Counted from the stretch's first letter, positions 6,855 through 15,207 are shown. The stretch is 32,184 bases of DNA from Muribaculum caecicola (GCA_004801635.1 SSTG01000011.1:1-32184), one strand, 5' to 3'. Translations and numbers: made by a program. Notes: generated from the letters alone by a model not told the origin.

Positions 6855-7853
6855 ATGGATTCTTATAATAGCGGCATTGCTTTTTCTAAAAGTATATTGT
6901 TGATGGGGGTTATGCTTATTCACTGCAATATACTGGCTTTTTGTGAGCCGCCGGCAGGTTTGCCGGCTGTTTCTATTATAGAAAATGTTATGATTTGGTG
7001 CAGCTATTGTGTGCCGTTGTTTTTTATGATATCCGGATATTTGTATTTTCGTTCGTTTACTGGATTTGATTTGCAGTTGTTTAAGCTTAAGACCAAAAAG
7101 CGTATTTTCTCACTTGTTGTGCCTTATGTTGCTTGGACAACTATTTATGCCGTGGTGCGTGTGTTTAAGGCTTTGTATTTGGGTTATGATGGTGAGGGCC
7201 TTGTTGTTGACGGCAACATTTCTTTTATTGGCTTTTTAAAAGGCTATTGGGATACAGGTGACGGTTATCCGGTTGGATTCCAGCTTTGGTTTGTTAGAAA
7301 CCTGATAGTTTTTGTTTTGGCGGCTCCGGTTGTGTATTTGTTCGCTTTCAGATATTGGGCTTTGTGTTTTATGTTGTTGGTTTCGGTTGTGGTTGGGATT
7401 AATCTGCACGGGTTAGAGTATTTTACAATAGGGGCTGCGCTGGCACTGCATCGTATAGATATTGACAGGTTTTCAGGAGCGTATTGTGTGTCTGTGCTTG
7501 TCTTGCTGGCATTTGTAAGTTTATGGCATGCGGCAGATTTTAGTGTGTTCCGTATGGCATTGACTGTTGCTATTTTGTTTGCCCTTACTGGGGCTGTGTC
7601 ATGGAGTGCCGGCCGGAGTTTGCTTTGCAGATTATCCGCAGGTTTTCTGTTTTTTGTTTATGCCGTCCATGGTTTGTATTGTTCGCTTATAGACAGGTGG
7701 CTTCTTCAAGTTGTAGGGTATGATACGTCGTTTAGGTTGTTTGCGTGCTTTGTTTTGGCATTAATAATAATAATGTCTGTGTCGACGTTTTTTTATTGGC
7801 TGTTTTGCCGATACTGTCCTGGCTTGATTGGTATACTGTGTGGTAGGCGTTAG
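6855..7853 (+). CDS. Acyltransferase 3 family integral membrane protein
   Basis: The 332-residue protein is almost entirely hydrophobic, with about ten membrane segments. The family pattern is present: a short polar start, a first helix ending in MGVMLIHCNI with the conserved His (acyltransferase-3 proteins carry a H in this position), then PLFFMISGYLYF and VPYVAWTTIYA. Such enzymes transfer acetyl or other acyl groups to cell-surface polysaccharides or lipids; the substrate here is unknown. ATG 6855 puts the first helix near the N-terminus; GTG 6780 in the same frame would add 25 residues with a further hydrophobic patch and cannot be excluded. The gene stands alone, overlaps the convergent S4 gene by 4 nt, and is rich in TTT/TTG codons as expected for a membrane protein. 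Confidence 0.8.
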   Translation: MDSYNSGIAFSKSILLMGVMLIHCNILAFCEPPAGLPAVSIIENVMIWCSYCVPLFFMISGYLYFRSFTGFDLQLFKLKTKKRIFSLVVPYVAWTTIYAVVRVFKALYLGYDGEGLVVDGNISFIGFLKGYWDTGDGYPVGFQLWFVRNLIVFVLAAPVVYLFAFRYWALCFMLLVSVVVGINLHGLEYFTIGAALALHRIDIDRFSGAYCVSVLVLLAFVSLWHAADFSVFRMALTVAILFALTGAVSWSAGRSLLCRLSAGFLFFVYAVHGLYCSLIDRWLLQVVGYDTSFRLFACFVLALIIIMSVSTFFYWLFCRYCPGLIGILCGRR

Positions 7854-8302
7854 TCCTCAAGTTCATTGTCATTATCATCGAAATCGAAGTCAAAATCCCA
7901 ACCCATACCGGAATTTTCAGCAATGTCCTGTCTGAATTTTTCTAGTTCGCGGCTGTCGCGTTTTGTTGGTCGTCCGAGGCCTTTTCGCCTGTCGATAAAG
8001 CCTGACACTTTAATAACTTCCAACAGGTCTAGTTCGCTTTGAGGAGTTCTGTTTTCCAGATAATCCGGCACTAGCTTTGCCCCTAGTCTGTTTTCTGTTA
8101 GGGCTTTGACTAAAAAGGAATATGTGACCGGCGGTTTCCGCACTTTTACAATGTCGCCAACGCGTACTGTCCGTGACGGTTTGGCCTGGGCATCGCCTAT
8201 GCTTATGCGGCCTTTTTTACATGCTTCGGCAGCAATTGTGCGTGTTTTGAATATTCTGGTGGCCCACATCCATTTGTCAATGCGTTCTTCTGCTTTTGCC
8301 AT
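7850..8302 (-). CDS. hslR: S4-domain RNA-binding protein, HslR/Hsp15-like
   Basis: Binds RNA; E. coli Hsp15 (HslR) rescues stalled 50S subunits that carry peptidyl-tRNA. The 150-residue protein has an S4 domain at about residues 6-60 (ERIDKWMWATRIFKTRTIA, then ACKKGRISIG and VRVGDIVKVR), a linker, a basic GLGRPTKRDSRELEKFRQD segment, and a very acidic tail rich in DFDFDFDD. The ATG at 8302 matches family starts and leaves 10 nt after pth. Being downstream of pth, which deals with the same peptidyl-tRNA problem, fits the role. The TAA stop overlaps the convergent acyltransferase stop by 4 nt. Confidence 0.88.
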   Translation of the reverse strand: MAKAEERIDKWMWATRIFKTRTIAAEACKKGRISIGDAQAKPSRTVRVGDIVKVRKPPVTYSFLVKALTENRLGAKLVPDYLENRTPQSELDLLEVIKVSGFIDRRKGLGRPTKRDSRELEKFRQDIAENSGMGWDFDFDFDDNDNELED

Positions 8303-8312
8303 TATACTAGTG

Positions 8313-8876
8313 TTATTTGTTGTTGAAGTTGCACATTGCAAACTGTATGCCGCTAAGACAGAAAGCTCGTATGGCTTCACAGGCTATGTCTATACGGGCC
8401 GGTAACTGTTGCCTCTGGTCAAGGCTGAAGTGTCCCAGTACGTAGTCAACTTGGCATCCGCGAGGAAAATCGTTTCCTATGCCGAAACGGAGCCTTGCGT
8501 ATTGTTGGGTGCCAATGGTCTGTGCTATGTTTTTAAGTCCGTTGTGGCCTGCATCGCTGCCGGACGGTTTTAGCCGTATTGCCCCGAATGGTATGGCAAG
8601 GTCGTCTACTATAACCAGTATATGGTCTGTGGCTATTCCTTCCTTGTCTTTCCAATAGCGTACTGCGTTGCCCGAAAGGTTCATGTATGTTGAGGGCTTT
8701 AGCAAAGTCAACATTTTGTTTTTCAGCCTCATGTGGGCAATATCACCATATCGGTCGGTGTTAAAAGAAGTATTGGATGCCTCTGCAAAGGCATCCAATA
8801 CTCTGAATCCTATGTTGTGGCGGGTACCGTCGTATTCCGAACCGATATTACCCAGCCCTACAATCAGATATTTCAT
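8313..8876 (-). CDS. pth: Peptidyl-tRNA hydrolase
   Basis: Cleaves peptidyl-tRNA released from stalled ribosomes, recycling tRNA. The 187-residue protein has the catalytic and binding residues of the family: N10 (VGLGN), H20 (GTRHNIGF), the Asp pair at 91-92 ([11 protein letters not shown]) and N112 ([10 protein letters not shown]). The start is ATG 8876 because family members begin exactly at [10 protein letters not shown]. It lies 32 nt downstream of rplY and 10 nt upstream of the S4 gene. A perfect 14-bp inverted repeat lies within codons 25-36 and is listed separately. Confidence 0.96.
   Translation of the reverse strand: MKYLIVGLGNIGSEYDGTRHNIGFRVLDAFAEASNTSFNTDRYGDIAHMRLKNKMLTLLKPSTYMNLSGNAVRYWKDKEGIATDHILVIVDDLAIPFGAIRLKPSGSDAGHNGLKNIAQTIGTQQYARLRFGIGNDFPRGCQVDYVLGHFSLDQRQQLPARIDIACEAIRAFCLSGIQFAMCNFNNK
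8769..8802. repeat. Perfect 14-bp inverted repeat inside pth
   Basis: AGTATTGGATGCCT (8769-8782) and AGGCATCCAATACT (8789-8802) are exact reverse complements with a 6-nt spacer. In pth mRNA this forms a 14-bp hairpin over the codons for [11 protein letters not shown], followed by TCTTTTAA. It is not at a gene end, so an ordinary terminator role is not expected. Confidence 0.9.
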
Positions 8877-8908
8877 TGGGTATGTGTCAAAAAAATAACC
8901 GTTAAAGA

Positions 8909-9553
8909 TTATGCTTTGGCTGCGGCACCACGAGCTGCACGTGTCAGCTGAACTGCGCATACAACGGCGTTCTTTGCATTTACAAGCTCAAGTCCTTCGT
9001 AGTGAAGGTCGCCAACCTGGAGTGTTTTTCCAAGGCCGAGGTTGTCAATGTTAACAACAACGCGTTCGGGTATTTCGGTGTAGATTGCCTTAACTTTAAG
9101 TTTTTTCATGCTAAGTGTGAGCTTACCACCGGCTTTAACACCTTCTGCGTGGCCTTCCAGCTTAACAGGTACCTCTACAACAACAGGCTTGTTGTTGAAA
9201 ACTTCAAGGAAGTCAATATGGAGAATGGTGTCTTTAACAGGGTGGAACTGGATTTCGCGGAGAACGGCGTTGCGTTTTTCACCGTTAACGTCTAGTTCTA
9301 TAGCAAATACGTCGGGTGTATATACAAGTTTGCGAACATCGTCGGCATTTACCAGGAGGTCAGTGGTGATAAGGGCTTTTCCGTTGCCAATTTCTACTAA
9401 TTTTTCACCTGGTTTAAGTGTTCCAGTAAAGGGTAGGGCGAAAACCTCGCCACCGTTAAGCACTACCGGGATTTTGTTTTCTACGCGGATTGCTTTGGCT
9501 GCTTTTTTGCCAAAGTCTGTACGTGCTTCGGCTTTCAGAGTGTAAGTCTTCAT
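8909..9553 (-). CDS. rplY: 50S ribosomal protein L25, CTC family
   Basis: Binds 5S rRNA in the large ribosomal subunit. The 214-residue protein is the long form, with an N-terminal L25 domain ([20 protein letters not shown] onward to about residue 95) and a C-terminal TL5/CTC beta domain ([20 protein letters not shown], then MKKLKVKA). The tail [10 protein letters not shown] is typical of the Bacteroidota form. ATG 9553 is chosen because the L25 fold starts there. It leads the operon rplY-pth-S4, a conserved order in this phylum, and has the best promoter on the minus strand of the window. Confidence 0.95.
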   Translation of the reverse strand: MKTYTLKAEARTDFGKKAAKAIRVENKIPVVLNGGEVFALPFTGTLKPGEKLVEIGNGKALITTDLLVNADDVRKLVYTPDVFAIELDVNGEKRNAVLREIQFHPVKDTILHIDFLEVFNNKPVVVEVPVKLEGHAEGVKAGGKLTLSMKKLKVKAIYTEIPERVVVNIDNLGLGKTLQVGDLHYEGLELVNAKNAVVCAVQLTRAARGAAAKA

Positions 9554-9635
9554 TGATTTGTTTGTTTTTGTTGTGTTACTCAAAATTAAGAATGCTTCCT
9601 AATTTCCCATCACACGGGGATGCTAAAAAGCGCTG

Positions 9636-9667
9636 CAAAGGTAGCCTTTTTTTGTTAAAAAAGCAAA
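9636..9667 (-). promoter_or_regulatory. Promoter of the rplY-pth-S4 operon
   Basis: On the minus strand TTTG (9664-9667), 20 nt, TACCTTTG (9636-9643) is a full match to the Bacteroidota consensus. Transcription would start near 9629, about 75 nt before the rplY ATG. Confidence 0.8.
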
Positions 9668-9805
9668 TTATAGGATGTTGTATTGATTCTTTGTTTTTGA
9701 TGTTTTGTGAAAAATGTTTTCGTTAACACCTTTTCACCTCATTATGAAAACCTATGTTATATGGGTGGCGTTATCATTGCAGTACAACTAAAAAACATAA
9801 AAGTT

Positions 9806-10381
9806 ATGATTACAGATAAAGTTGTTTGGCCTGATAATTTCTGTACGGAAAAGGCCGATGTGCATGTTGGTGAAAGTATCGCGGTTGATAATATGTCGGC
9901 GGTCCGGTTATGGCCGTTTCTGACAAATGTGTCAAACTGGAACCGTTATTGTCCGGGAATAGTCAGTGCCGAATTTATGGACCCGTCTATACAGGATCCG
10001 CATTTGTTTAAAAGGGCGGAATTCCGTATGTGTACCGACTATTATGAGGCATTTGCATTAGTGCTTGATGCAGTTGAACCAAAGGCCGACAGGCCGGGCC
10101 GTCTGGCTATTAAAAGCGAAATCAGGGATAAAAATGGTACAGAAGTTATAATGACTACTGTGCACGAGGTGGTACTGTCGGTAAGCTCGGGCAACAGGAC
10201 AACCGTTATTTCTGAGGTTAATGCTTTTGGACCTATGGCCAAAAGGGCCGCTTCGGCAACCAGGGCCGTACTTTCAAAGCTTAACAATAAATGGGTTTCA
10301 GGAATGATTAAGTATGCTCTGGAGCACAATCAGCATACAAGCCGTACGCATGTGCATGCCGACCATGCCATTATGGGCTGA
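9806..10381 (+). CDS. SRPBCC-superfamily protein
   Basis: The 191-residue protein looks like a START/Bet v1-like (SRPBCC) fold: an early helix SAVRLWPFLTNVSNWNRYCP, the usual entry element of polyketide cyclase/dehydrase-like members, followed by beta strands (SAEFMD, FKRAEFRM, YYEAFALVLD) and a long C-terminal helix AASATRAVLSKLNNKW. Members bind hydrophobic ligands or act as cyclases or hydrolases; no specific role can be given. The start could be ATG 9806 or ATG 9761; 9806 is preferred because the recognisable domain begins soon after. No consensus promoter is visible upstream. The last residues are His-rich (HNQHTSRTHVHADHA), perhaps metal-binding or incidental. It stands alone and ends at a shared terminator. 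Confidence 0.65.
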   Translation: MITDKVVWPDNFCTEKADVHVGESIAVDNMSAVRLWPFLTNVSNWNRYCPGIVSAEFMDPSIQDPHLFKRAEFRMCTDYYEAFALVLDAVEPKADRPGRLAIKSEIRDKNGTEVIMTTVHEVVLSVSSGNRTTVISEVNAFGPMAKRAASATRAVLSKLNNKWVSGMIKYALEHNQHTSRTHVHADHAIMG

Positions 10382-10395
10382 TGGTTTGTTATATC

Positions 10396-10434
10396 AAATC
10401 GGCAGGCCAATGTAATTCATTGGCCTGCCGATTT
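10396..10434. terminator. Bidirectional terminator, perfect 17-bp stem
   Basis: AAATCGGCAGGCCAATG (10396-10412) pairs perfectly with CATTGGCCTGCCGATTT (10418-10434) over a TAATT loop. T-rich sequence follows on the plus strand (ATTTCTGTTTT) and A-rich sequence precedes it, so it can end both the SRPBCC gene and the convergent cdsA-purM-mltF-DUF3332 operon. Confidence 0.9.
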
Positions 10435-10454
10435 CTGTTTTGTGTAATGCTGTT

Positions 10455-11003
10455 TTATTTTAATGCAAGGGAATGTGCCGACTGCACTGCTTGCGAATAT
10501 GCCATTACGCCGTGTTCTGACAATTCTACGGCCTGCATAGTGCCGTCAGGTGTAAGCATGCGTACATGTTCGCTGTCTACAAATGTCATAAATTTCTGGC
10601 TTTCGCTTCCGTCAACACTTATTGACCATGAATTGTCGGACTCGTCAAAATCAAAGCGAACAATGCTGCCGTCATTTTCACTTTTAATTGTATAGCCTTT
10701 TGCATCAGTAGTTACAAGATAGCGCCCGTCATTACCATCTATTATCCGTGTGCCTTCTGCCAGTGGGTTGGAGCCGCTCCAGAATTCGATAGAGTTTATT
10801 ACAACTGCGTCGGCAAGAGTGGTTATAGGGTAGACTAACGGACAGAATATAAAGAACACAAGTTCGTTTACAAATTTATTGCCTAGTGACTGGTTCCATG
10901 AATAAACATTTTTTGTCAGAGCGAAACTGCCAATGCATGATGTGTTCAACATCGCTGCCGACATGAGTATGGCAATGGCAATGTGAATTTTTTGCTTCTT
11001 CAT
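10455..11003 (-). CDS. DUF3332 family lipoprotein
   Basis: The function of this family is not known. The 182-residue protein starts with a lipoprotein signal ending in LNTSC, with C23 as the lipidated residue. It then has the family's hallmark run: GSFALTKNVYSWNQSLGNKF, VNELVFFIFCPLVYPITTLA and DAVVINSIEFWSGSNP, the middle part being a membrane-like segment. The C-terminal half is a soluble region rich in Asp and Ser. It is the last gene before the bidirectional terminator, 56 nt after the lytic transglycosylase gene. A possible -7 element TATATTTG (11050-11057) lies between the two genes without a clear -33, so separate transcription is possible but unproven. Confidence 0.82.
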   Translation of the reverse strand: MKKQKIHIAIAILMSAAMLNTSCIGSFALTKNVYSWNQSLGNKFVNELVFFIFCPLVYPITTLADAVVINSIEFWSGSNPLAEGTRIIDGNDGRYLVTTDAKGYTIKSENDGSIVRFDFDESDNSWSISVDGSESQKFMTFVDSEHVRMLTPDGTMQAVELSEHGVMAYSQAVQSAHSLALK

Positions 11004-11059
11004 AATCTGAATTTGAAATTTATAGTTTTGCGTTAGGATATAATTTGTGCAAATATAAT

Positions 11060-12448
11060 TTATTTCTTTATTTTTGCTTTTGCTTTTTCATAAAAATCCA
11101 ATACTTTTTTTACGTATGAGGTGGTTTGCCTGCCTCTAAAATAACCATGTTTGCAAACAGGGTCGTTATAGTATTCGGGGTTTGATTTTAGCATAAGTGC
11201 ATCGGAAACATTGTCATCCCATACATCAGTTTGTTTTCCCGTTTTTGCCGCTAGGGCAATTGCATCGTAAATATGAGCAATACCAGAGTTGTATGCAGCC
11301 AGTACAAACTTTGTCCGTTCTTCAGGGTTTTTAACATGATTTTCCAGAAGTTTGTCAAGGCTGGCCATGATTTTGGCTGCACACCTTATATTAGGCTCGG
11401 GCGATAGTATTTCGGCTTCCGATAATCCGTATGCTTTGGCTGTGCGTGGCATTATCTGCATTATGCCCTTGGCACCGGCCCATGATATGACCGTTGTGTC
11501 GAATTGGCTTTCTGCATAGCCCTGGGAGGCTAGCAGGCGCCAGTCAATTCCTGCCTCGGCTGCATATTTTCGAAACAGGTCGTCATAAGGTGATATACGG
11601 CCGCTGCTGAAGTTTATGTTTACGGCAGGGCTTACCTTGCTTAGTTCGAAATAACGTTTGTGCAGTCGAGAGCGCGATTTTTTGCGTTCAGTATCGTTAA
11701 GCCAGCTGTTTATGCTGTCGGCCAGCCATGGCGATTTTGGCGATACTCCCCATGCGGAACGTTGTTGGAAACTTATTGGCAGGCTGATGTCCAAATCAGG
11801 ATAATATGTCCGGTTTAGGCTGGCTATATCGCTGTCTACCACTGTAAGTGGCAGTTTGCCTTCAGAAACCATTTCTATAAGATCCTCTGTTATAAGGGTG
11901 TCTTTGTCAATTGTGTGTATTCTGATGCCTCCTCCTAGTTCGTTGTTGAGGTTTATAAGCCGTTGTTGGTATTTCGATGCGTTCTCAACATAAATGTCGC
12001 GCCCCACAAGCTGTGTAACGTTGGTTATGCCAGGATGTTTTTTACTTGGTTTGCGCTGCACAAGCACTTGTGATGTCGTGTTTTCGGGTCCGGCAGGCAA
12101 TACATGGCCGCGATATTCCGAGGTTATTGGAATTTCGTATGCTGCCAGGTCTATTATCCCGGAGTCAAGCATTTGAATCAAAGAAGCCATGCTTGGCGCT
12201 ACGTGGAGGTCGATTGTTATGCCCTTGTCCGATCCGAAACGTTGCACTAGGTCATAGTCATACCCCATTTGTTCTTCGCGGTATATGAAGTACGACATCG
12301 GGCTGTATAATGTGCCTACATGCAGGGTGTCAGGAAGGCTTATGGCTTCCTGACCTGTACCGTTGCCTGTATTTGTGTTTGATTTGCACGATGTGACGGC
12401 GATTAGCCAAGCCCATAGCATGCATACTGCAATGACCGTTGTCCGCAT
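11060..12448 (-). CDS. mltF: MltF-type membrane-bound lytic transglycosylase, lipoprotein
   Basis: Cleaves peptidoglycan glycan strands to 1,6-anhydro-muropeptides. The 462-residue protein has a lipoprotein signal (LIAVTSC, C21), an ABC-transporter solute-binding-like domain (family 3) at about residues 40-270, and a C-terminal SLT lysozyme-like domain at about 285-455. The catalytic Glu is E313 in SQGYAESQFD; GIMQIMPRTAKAYGL and LAAYNSG are the other SLT signatures. This is the MltF arrangement, where the first domain acts as a regulator that senses muropeptides. It lies 38 nt after purM in a shared transcript, but no functional link to purine synthesis is apparent. Confidence 0.92.
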   Translation of the reverse strand: MRTTVIAVCMLWAWLIAVTSCKSNTNTGNGTGQEAISLPDTLHVGTLYSPMSYFIYREEQMGYDYDLVQRFGSDKGITIDLHVAPSMASLIQMLDSGIIDLAAYEIPITSEYRGHVLPAGPENTTSQVLVQRKPSKKHPGITNVTQLVGRDIYVENASKYQQRLINLNNELGGGIRIHTIDKDTLITEDLIEMVSEGKLPLTVVDSDIASLNRTYYPDLDISLPISFQQRSAWGVSPKSPWLADSINSWLNDTERKKSRSRLHKRYFELSKVSPAVNINFSSGRISPYDDLFRKYAAEAGIDWRLLASQGYAESQFDTTVISWAGAKGIMQIMPRTAKAYGLSEAEILSPEPNIRCAAKIMASLDKLLENHVKNPEERTKFVLAAYNSGIAHIYDAIALAAKTGKQTDVWDDNVSDALMLKSNPEYYNDPVCKHGYFRGRQTTSYVKKVLDFYEKAKAKIKK

Positions 12449-12486
12449 ATGTTTATAGGGGGGGCATAAATGTGCGGCAGGGGTAG

Positions 12487-13653
12487 TTAATATTCAAATT
12501 TCCCTGCCTCGGAAATTATTGTAAGTTTGTTCTCAGGAGCGTCTTCCACGCGGCCTACAATTTGAGCAGGGATGCCCATTGATTCAGATATTTCTATTAT
12601 TTTTTGAGCATTTTCCGGAGCTACGTAGAATTCCATTCTGTGTCCCATGTTGAAAACTTTGTACATTTCTTTCCATTCAGTGCCTGATTCTTTGCGTATT
12701 AGGGCAAATAATGGCGGTATAGGGAACAGGTTGTCCTTTATAACGTGCTTTCCGTTTACAAAGTGCATGATTTTTGTTTGTGCGCCACCACTGCAGTGGA
12801 TCATGCCGTGTACTTCCGAACGCATAGTGTCAAGCACTTTTTTTACAACGGGGGCATATGTTCGTGTTGGAGAAAGAACAAGTTTTCCGGCGTTTACGGG
12901 GCTGTCTTTTACCGTGTCGGTAAGTGACATGCTGCCAGAGTAGACAAGTTCTGATGGCACTGCGGCATCGTAGCTTTCGGGGTACTTTTGAGCAAGGCTG
13001 TTGTTAAATACGTCGTGGCGTGCAGATGTAAGTCCGTTTGAACCCATGCCTCCGTTGTATTCGTGTTCGTAAGCAGCCTGGCCGTACGAGGCTAGTCCCA
13101 CTATTACGTCGCCGCCTTTGATGTTTGCATTGTCTATAACGTCCGATCTACGCATGCGGCAGGTTACAGTGCTGTCCACAATTATTGTCCTGACAAGGTC
13201 GCCTACGTCGGCCGTTTCCCCTCCGGTGCTTATTATATTTACTCCGAGTTGGCGTAGCTCTGCCAATAATTCTTCTGTGCCGTTTATTATGGCGGCTATA
13301 ACCTCGCCTGGAATAAGTTTTTTGTTTCTGCCTATTGTAGAGCTTAATAATATGTTGTCGGTGGCTCCTACGCAAAGAAGGTCGTCGATATTCATTATCA
13401 GTGCGTCCTGTGCTATTCCTTTCCAGACGGACATATCGCCGGTTTCCTTCCAGTACATGTAGGCCAGCGATGATTTTGTTCCGGCACCGTCGGCATGCAT
13501 TATATTGCAATATTCAGGATCGCCTCCGAGCCAGTCTGGTACTATTTTGCAGAATGCTTTAGGAAACAGCCCTTTGTCAACATTCTTTATTGCATTGTGA
13601 ACATCTTCTTTCGAGGCAGACACTCCTCGCATGTCATATCGTTGGTTGCTCAT
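12487..13653 (-). CDS. purM: Phosphoribosylformylglycinamidine cyclo-ligase (AIR synthase)
   Basis: Catalyses ATP-dependent ring closure of FGAM to AIR, the fifth step of purine synthesis. The 388-residue protein is the longer Bacteroidota-type PurM, with HADGAGTKSSLAYMYW near residue 53, the N-terminal ATP-binding half (DALIMNIDDLLCVGA, then ISTGGETADVGDLVRT) and a C-terminal half with HCSGGAQTKIMHF and VFNMGHRMEFYV. The last two are the family's glycine-rich and GxxM motifs. It is divergent from E. coli PurM in spacing, but the motif order is right. It follows cdsA by 23 nt. Confidence 0.9.
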   Translation of the reverse strand: MSNQRYDMRGVSASKEDVHNAIKNVDKGLFPKAFCKIVPDWLGGDPEYCNIMHADGAGTKSSLAYMYWKETGDMSVWKGIAQDALIMNIDDLLCVGATDNILLSSTIGRNKKLIPGEVIAAIINGTEELLAELRQLGVNIISTGGETADVGDLVRTIIVDSTVTCRMRRSDVIDNANIKGGDVIVGLASYGQAAYEHEYNGGMGSNGLTSARHDVFNNSLAQKYPESYDAAVPSELVYSGSMSLTDTVKDSPVNAGKLVLSPTRTYAPVVKKVLDTMRSEVHGMIHCSGGAQTKIMHFVNGKHVIKDNLFPIPPLFALIRKESGTEWKEMYKVFNMGHRMEFYVAPENAQKIIEISESMGIPAQIVGRVEDAPENKLTIISEAGKFEY

Positions 13654-13676
13654 TTTTATTCAGAATATGTTGGTGA

Positions 13677-14501
13677 TTAGTTTTCTAGCAAAATTATCAT
13701 GTACGCAAAAATAATGGGGGAAACCATTAGCAGAGAGTCAATACGGTCTAATATTCCGCCGTGCCCGGGCAATAGGGTGCCGCTGTCTTTGATGCCGGCA
13801 GTACGTTTGATTAGCGATTCCATTAAATCGCCCCATGTGGCAAATGCCGCTGTGATAAGACCGAACCCAATAAAGCTTGTAAGGGTGAAGGTGTCAAAGT
13901 ATTGCGGACATAAAATATATATGGCTATTGCGGCCGACAGGCAGGCGGCAAATCCGCCGACAAGACCTTCCCATGATTTCTTTGGCGAGATTCGTGGGAA
14001 CATTTTATGCCGTCCTAGCAAGGAGCCTACCAAAAATGCACCGGTGTCGTTAAGCCATATAAGCACGAACATGGCTAAAACGGCATGTGGTGTTATTGCA
14101 CGCACCCAGTTGAGCAGTGCGAGGGGGACAGCTATGTATAGTATTGATGCAAGCGAGCATGCCAATGTTGACAGTGGAGACTGCCCTTTCGAATATATGG
14201 CTATAATCATCCGGGTGCATAATAAGATAAAGAATATGGCAAATCCCCAGAATTGCAGTCTGTTCACGAAAAGGAAAATGGCTACTGACAGTGATATTCC
14301 GCATAATATGGCTACGGTGTCTTCCAACAGCAAAAAGGGGCGGCGTGCATATTTTCTATGAATAGAGTTAAACTCAATCATGGCCCATATGGTTAAACAC
14401 ACAGTGAGCGCCAATAGTGTGTATGAATTCATTAGTATGCAGAATACAATCAGGCATACATATGCGAATCCGGTTAGTGTCCGTAGTATGAAGTTTCTCA
14501 T
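13677..14501 (-). CDS. cdsA: Phosphatidate cytidylyltransferase (CDP-diacylglycerol synthase)
   Basis: Makes CDP-diacylglycerol from phosphatidate and CTP, the precursor of all phospholipids, in the inner membrane. The 274-residue protein has about eight membrane segments and the complete CDS signature near residues 229-255: SLIKR, then IKDSGTLLPGHGG, then LDRID. An earlier conserved block is ISPKKSWEGLVGG. It is the first gene of the transcript cdsA-purM-mltF-DUF3332. In many Bacteroidota ftsH precedes cdsA; here it does not. Confidence 0.95.
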   Translation of the reverse strand: MRNFILRTLTGFAYVCLIVFCILMNSYTLLALTVCLTIWAMIEFNSIHRKYARRPFLLLEDTVAILCGISLSVAIFLFVNRLQFWGFAIFFILLCTRMIIAIYSKGQSPLSTLACSLASILYIAVPLALLNWVRAITPHAVLAMFVLIWLNDTGAFLVGSLLGRHKMFPRISPKKSWEGLVGGFAACLSAAIAIYILCPQYFDTFTLTSFIGFGLITAAFATWGDLMESLIKRTAGIKDSGTLLPGHGGILDRIDSLLMVSPIIFAYMIILLEN

Positions 14502-14786
14502 CAGGTTTGTCTGAAAAAATTATTTTATCCGCTTTGGGCTTATTCTGTATTGCGGTGTTTGCAAATAACAGGGTAAACTTGCTTTATTACATTCTGAGCA
14601 TCAAAAGTACGCATTTTTTTCGGATAAACAGAGCTAAGTGAGTGTAAATCGTGCCAAAAAGGATTGATGATTCTGCTTAATGGCTCAGGTTGTTAAAAAT
14701 AGTGCTTCAAAAAGCTATAACACTCGGGGCAAATCCGTAGTTTAACAGGATTTGCCCCGAGTGTAGATGTCTAATCAGTGTGCTGA
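14502..14786. other. Intergenic region cdsA / Hc1 histone
   Basis: It contains the probable cdsA -7 element TACTTTTG (minus strand, 14602-14609), about 100 nt from the ATG, with no good -33 match, and the histone gene terminator at 14720-14764. Nothing else is recognisable. Confidence 0.45.
14720..14764 (-). terminator. Terminator of the Hc1 histone gene, perfect 17-bp stem
   Basis: ACACTCGGGGCAAATCC (14720-14736) and GGATTTGCCCCGAGTGT (14748-14764) pair perfectly across an 11-nt loop. Reading leftwards on the minus strand, the stem is followed by TATAGCTTTTTG. It begins 22 nt after the histone stop codon. Confidence 0.8.
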
Positions 14787-14960
14787 TTATTTTGCAGATT
14801 CAATAGATACTTTGCGGAACTCTTTAAGAAGCTTTTCCATTTCGAGCGAAGCCTTGCGTGCGCGTGCGCCTGCAGCCTTGTTTCCGTTTTCTACTTGTGC
14901 ATTTGCGTCTTTCTGAAAAGCTTCATAAAGCGAAGCTACTTTAGCAACTAATTCTTTCAT
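14787..14960 (-). CDS. Hc1-like bacterial histone H1 protein
   Basis: A 57-residue basic, helical protein read directly from the sequence: it begins MKELVAKVASLYEAFQKDA and continues through NGNKAAGARARKASLEMEKL to FRKVSIESAK. The motif NKAAGARARKASLE and the LLKEFRK block are the signature of the short Hc1 family found across Bacteroidota, related to chlamydial histone H1. Family members are thought to be nucleoid-associated, binding DNA through Lys/Arg clusters. Start ATG 14960, stop TAA 14787. It has its own promoter about 120 nt upstream and a strong terminator, so it is a monocistronic gene. Such genes are easily missed because of their length. Confidence 0.88.
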   Translation of the reverse strand: MKELVAKVASLYEAFQKDANAQVENGNKAAGARARKASLEMEKLLKEFRKVSIESAK

Positions 14961-15086
14961 AGTGGTTTTTACTTATATTTATGTTTTCTTTGGATTGATA
15001 GTCAATATGATTTGCGTAATTTAATGCGACAAATTGAAGGTTAGGCTATTACCGATATAAAATCTGTGTTAGATTTTGTTAATGGG

Positions 15087-15117
15087 CAAATGTAGGGATT
15101 TTTTTTTATTTTACAAT
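15087..15117 (-). promoter_or_regulatory. Promoter of the Hc1 histone gene
   Basis: On the minus strand ATTG (15114-15117), 19 nt, TACATTTG (15087-15094). The predicted start is near 15080, giving a 120-nt leader. Between it and prs lies only AT-rich DNA and the hairpin at 15170-15207. Confidence 0.6.
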
Positions 15118-15169
15118 ATTTTTAATAATTAATTTTAGCCAAAAATATTTCATTTTCATATTAATGCCG

Positions 15170-15207
15170 AAATGCCGCTGTTACGGAATAAAGTAGCAGC
15201 GGCATTT
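15170..15207 (-). terminator. Hairpin downstream of prs
   Basis: AAATGCCGCTGTTAC (15170-15184) and GTAGCAGCGGCATTT (15193-15207) form a 15-bp stem with one wobble or mismatch and an 8-nt loop, 30 nt after the prs stop. No T-tract follows directly on the minus strand, so it may be a terminator of low efficiency or a 3'-end stabilising stem. Confidence 0.55.

Noticed and set aside
12329..12354. A 9-bp stem GTCAGGAAG / CTTCCTGAC in the mltF-like gene
   Set aside because: Near the chance level for this length of sequence, with an 8-nt loop; not grouped with the three long palindromes.
13699..14361. A 220-codon open frame opposite cdsA
   Set aside because: Antisense shadow of a membrane protein gene; cdsA carries its full signature.
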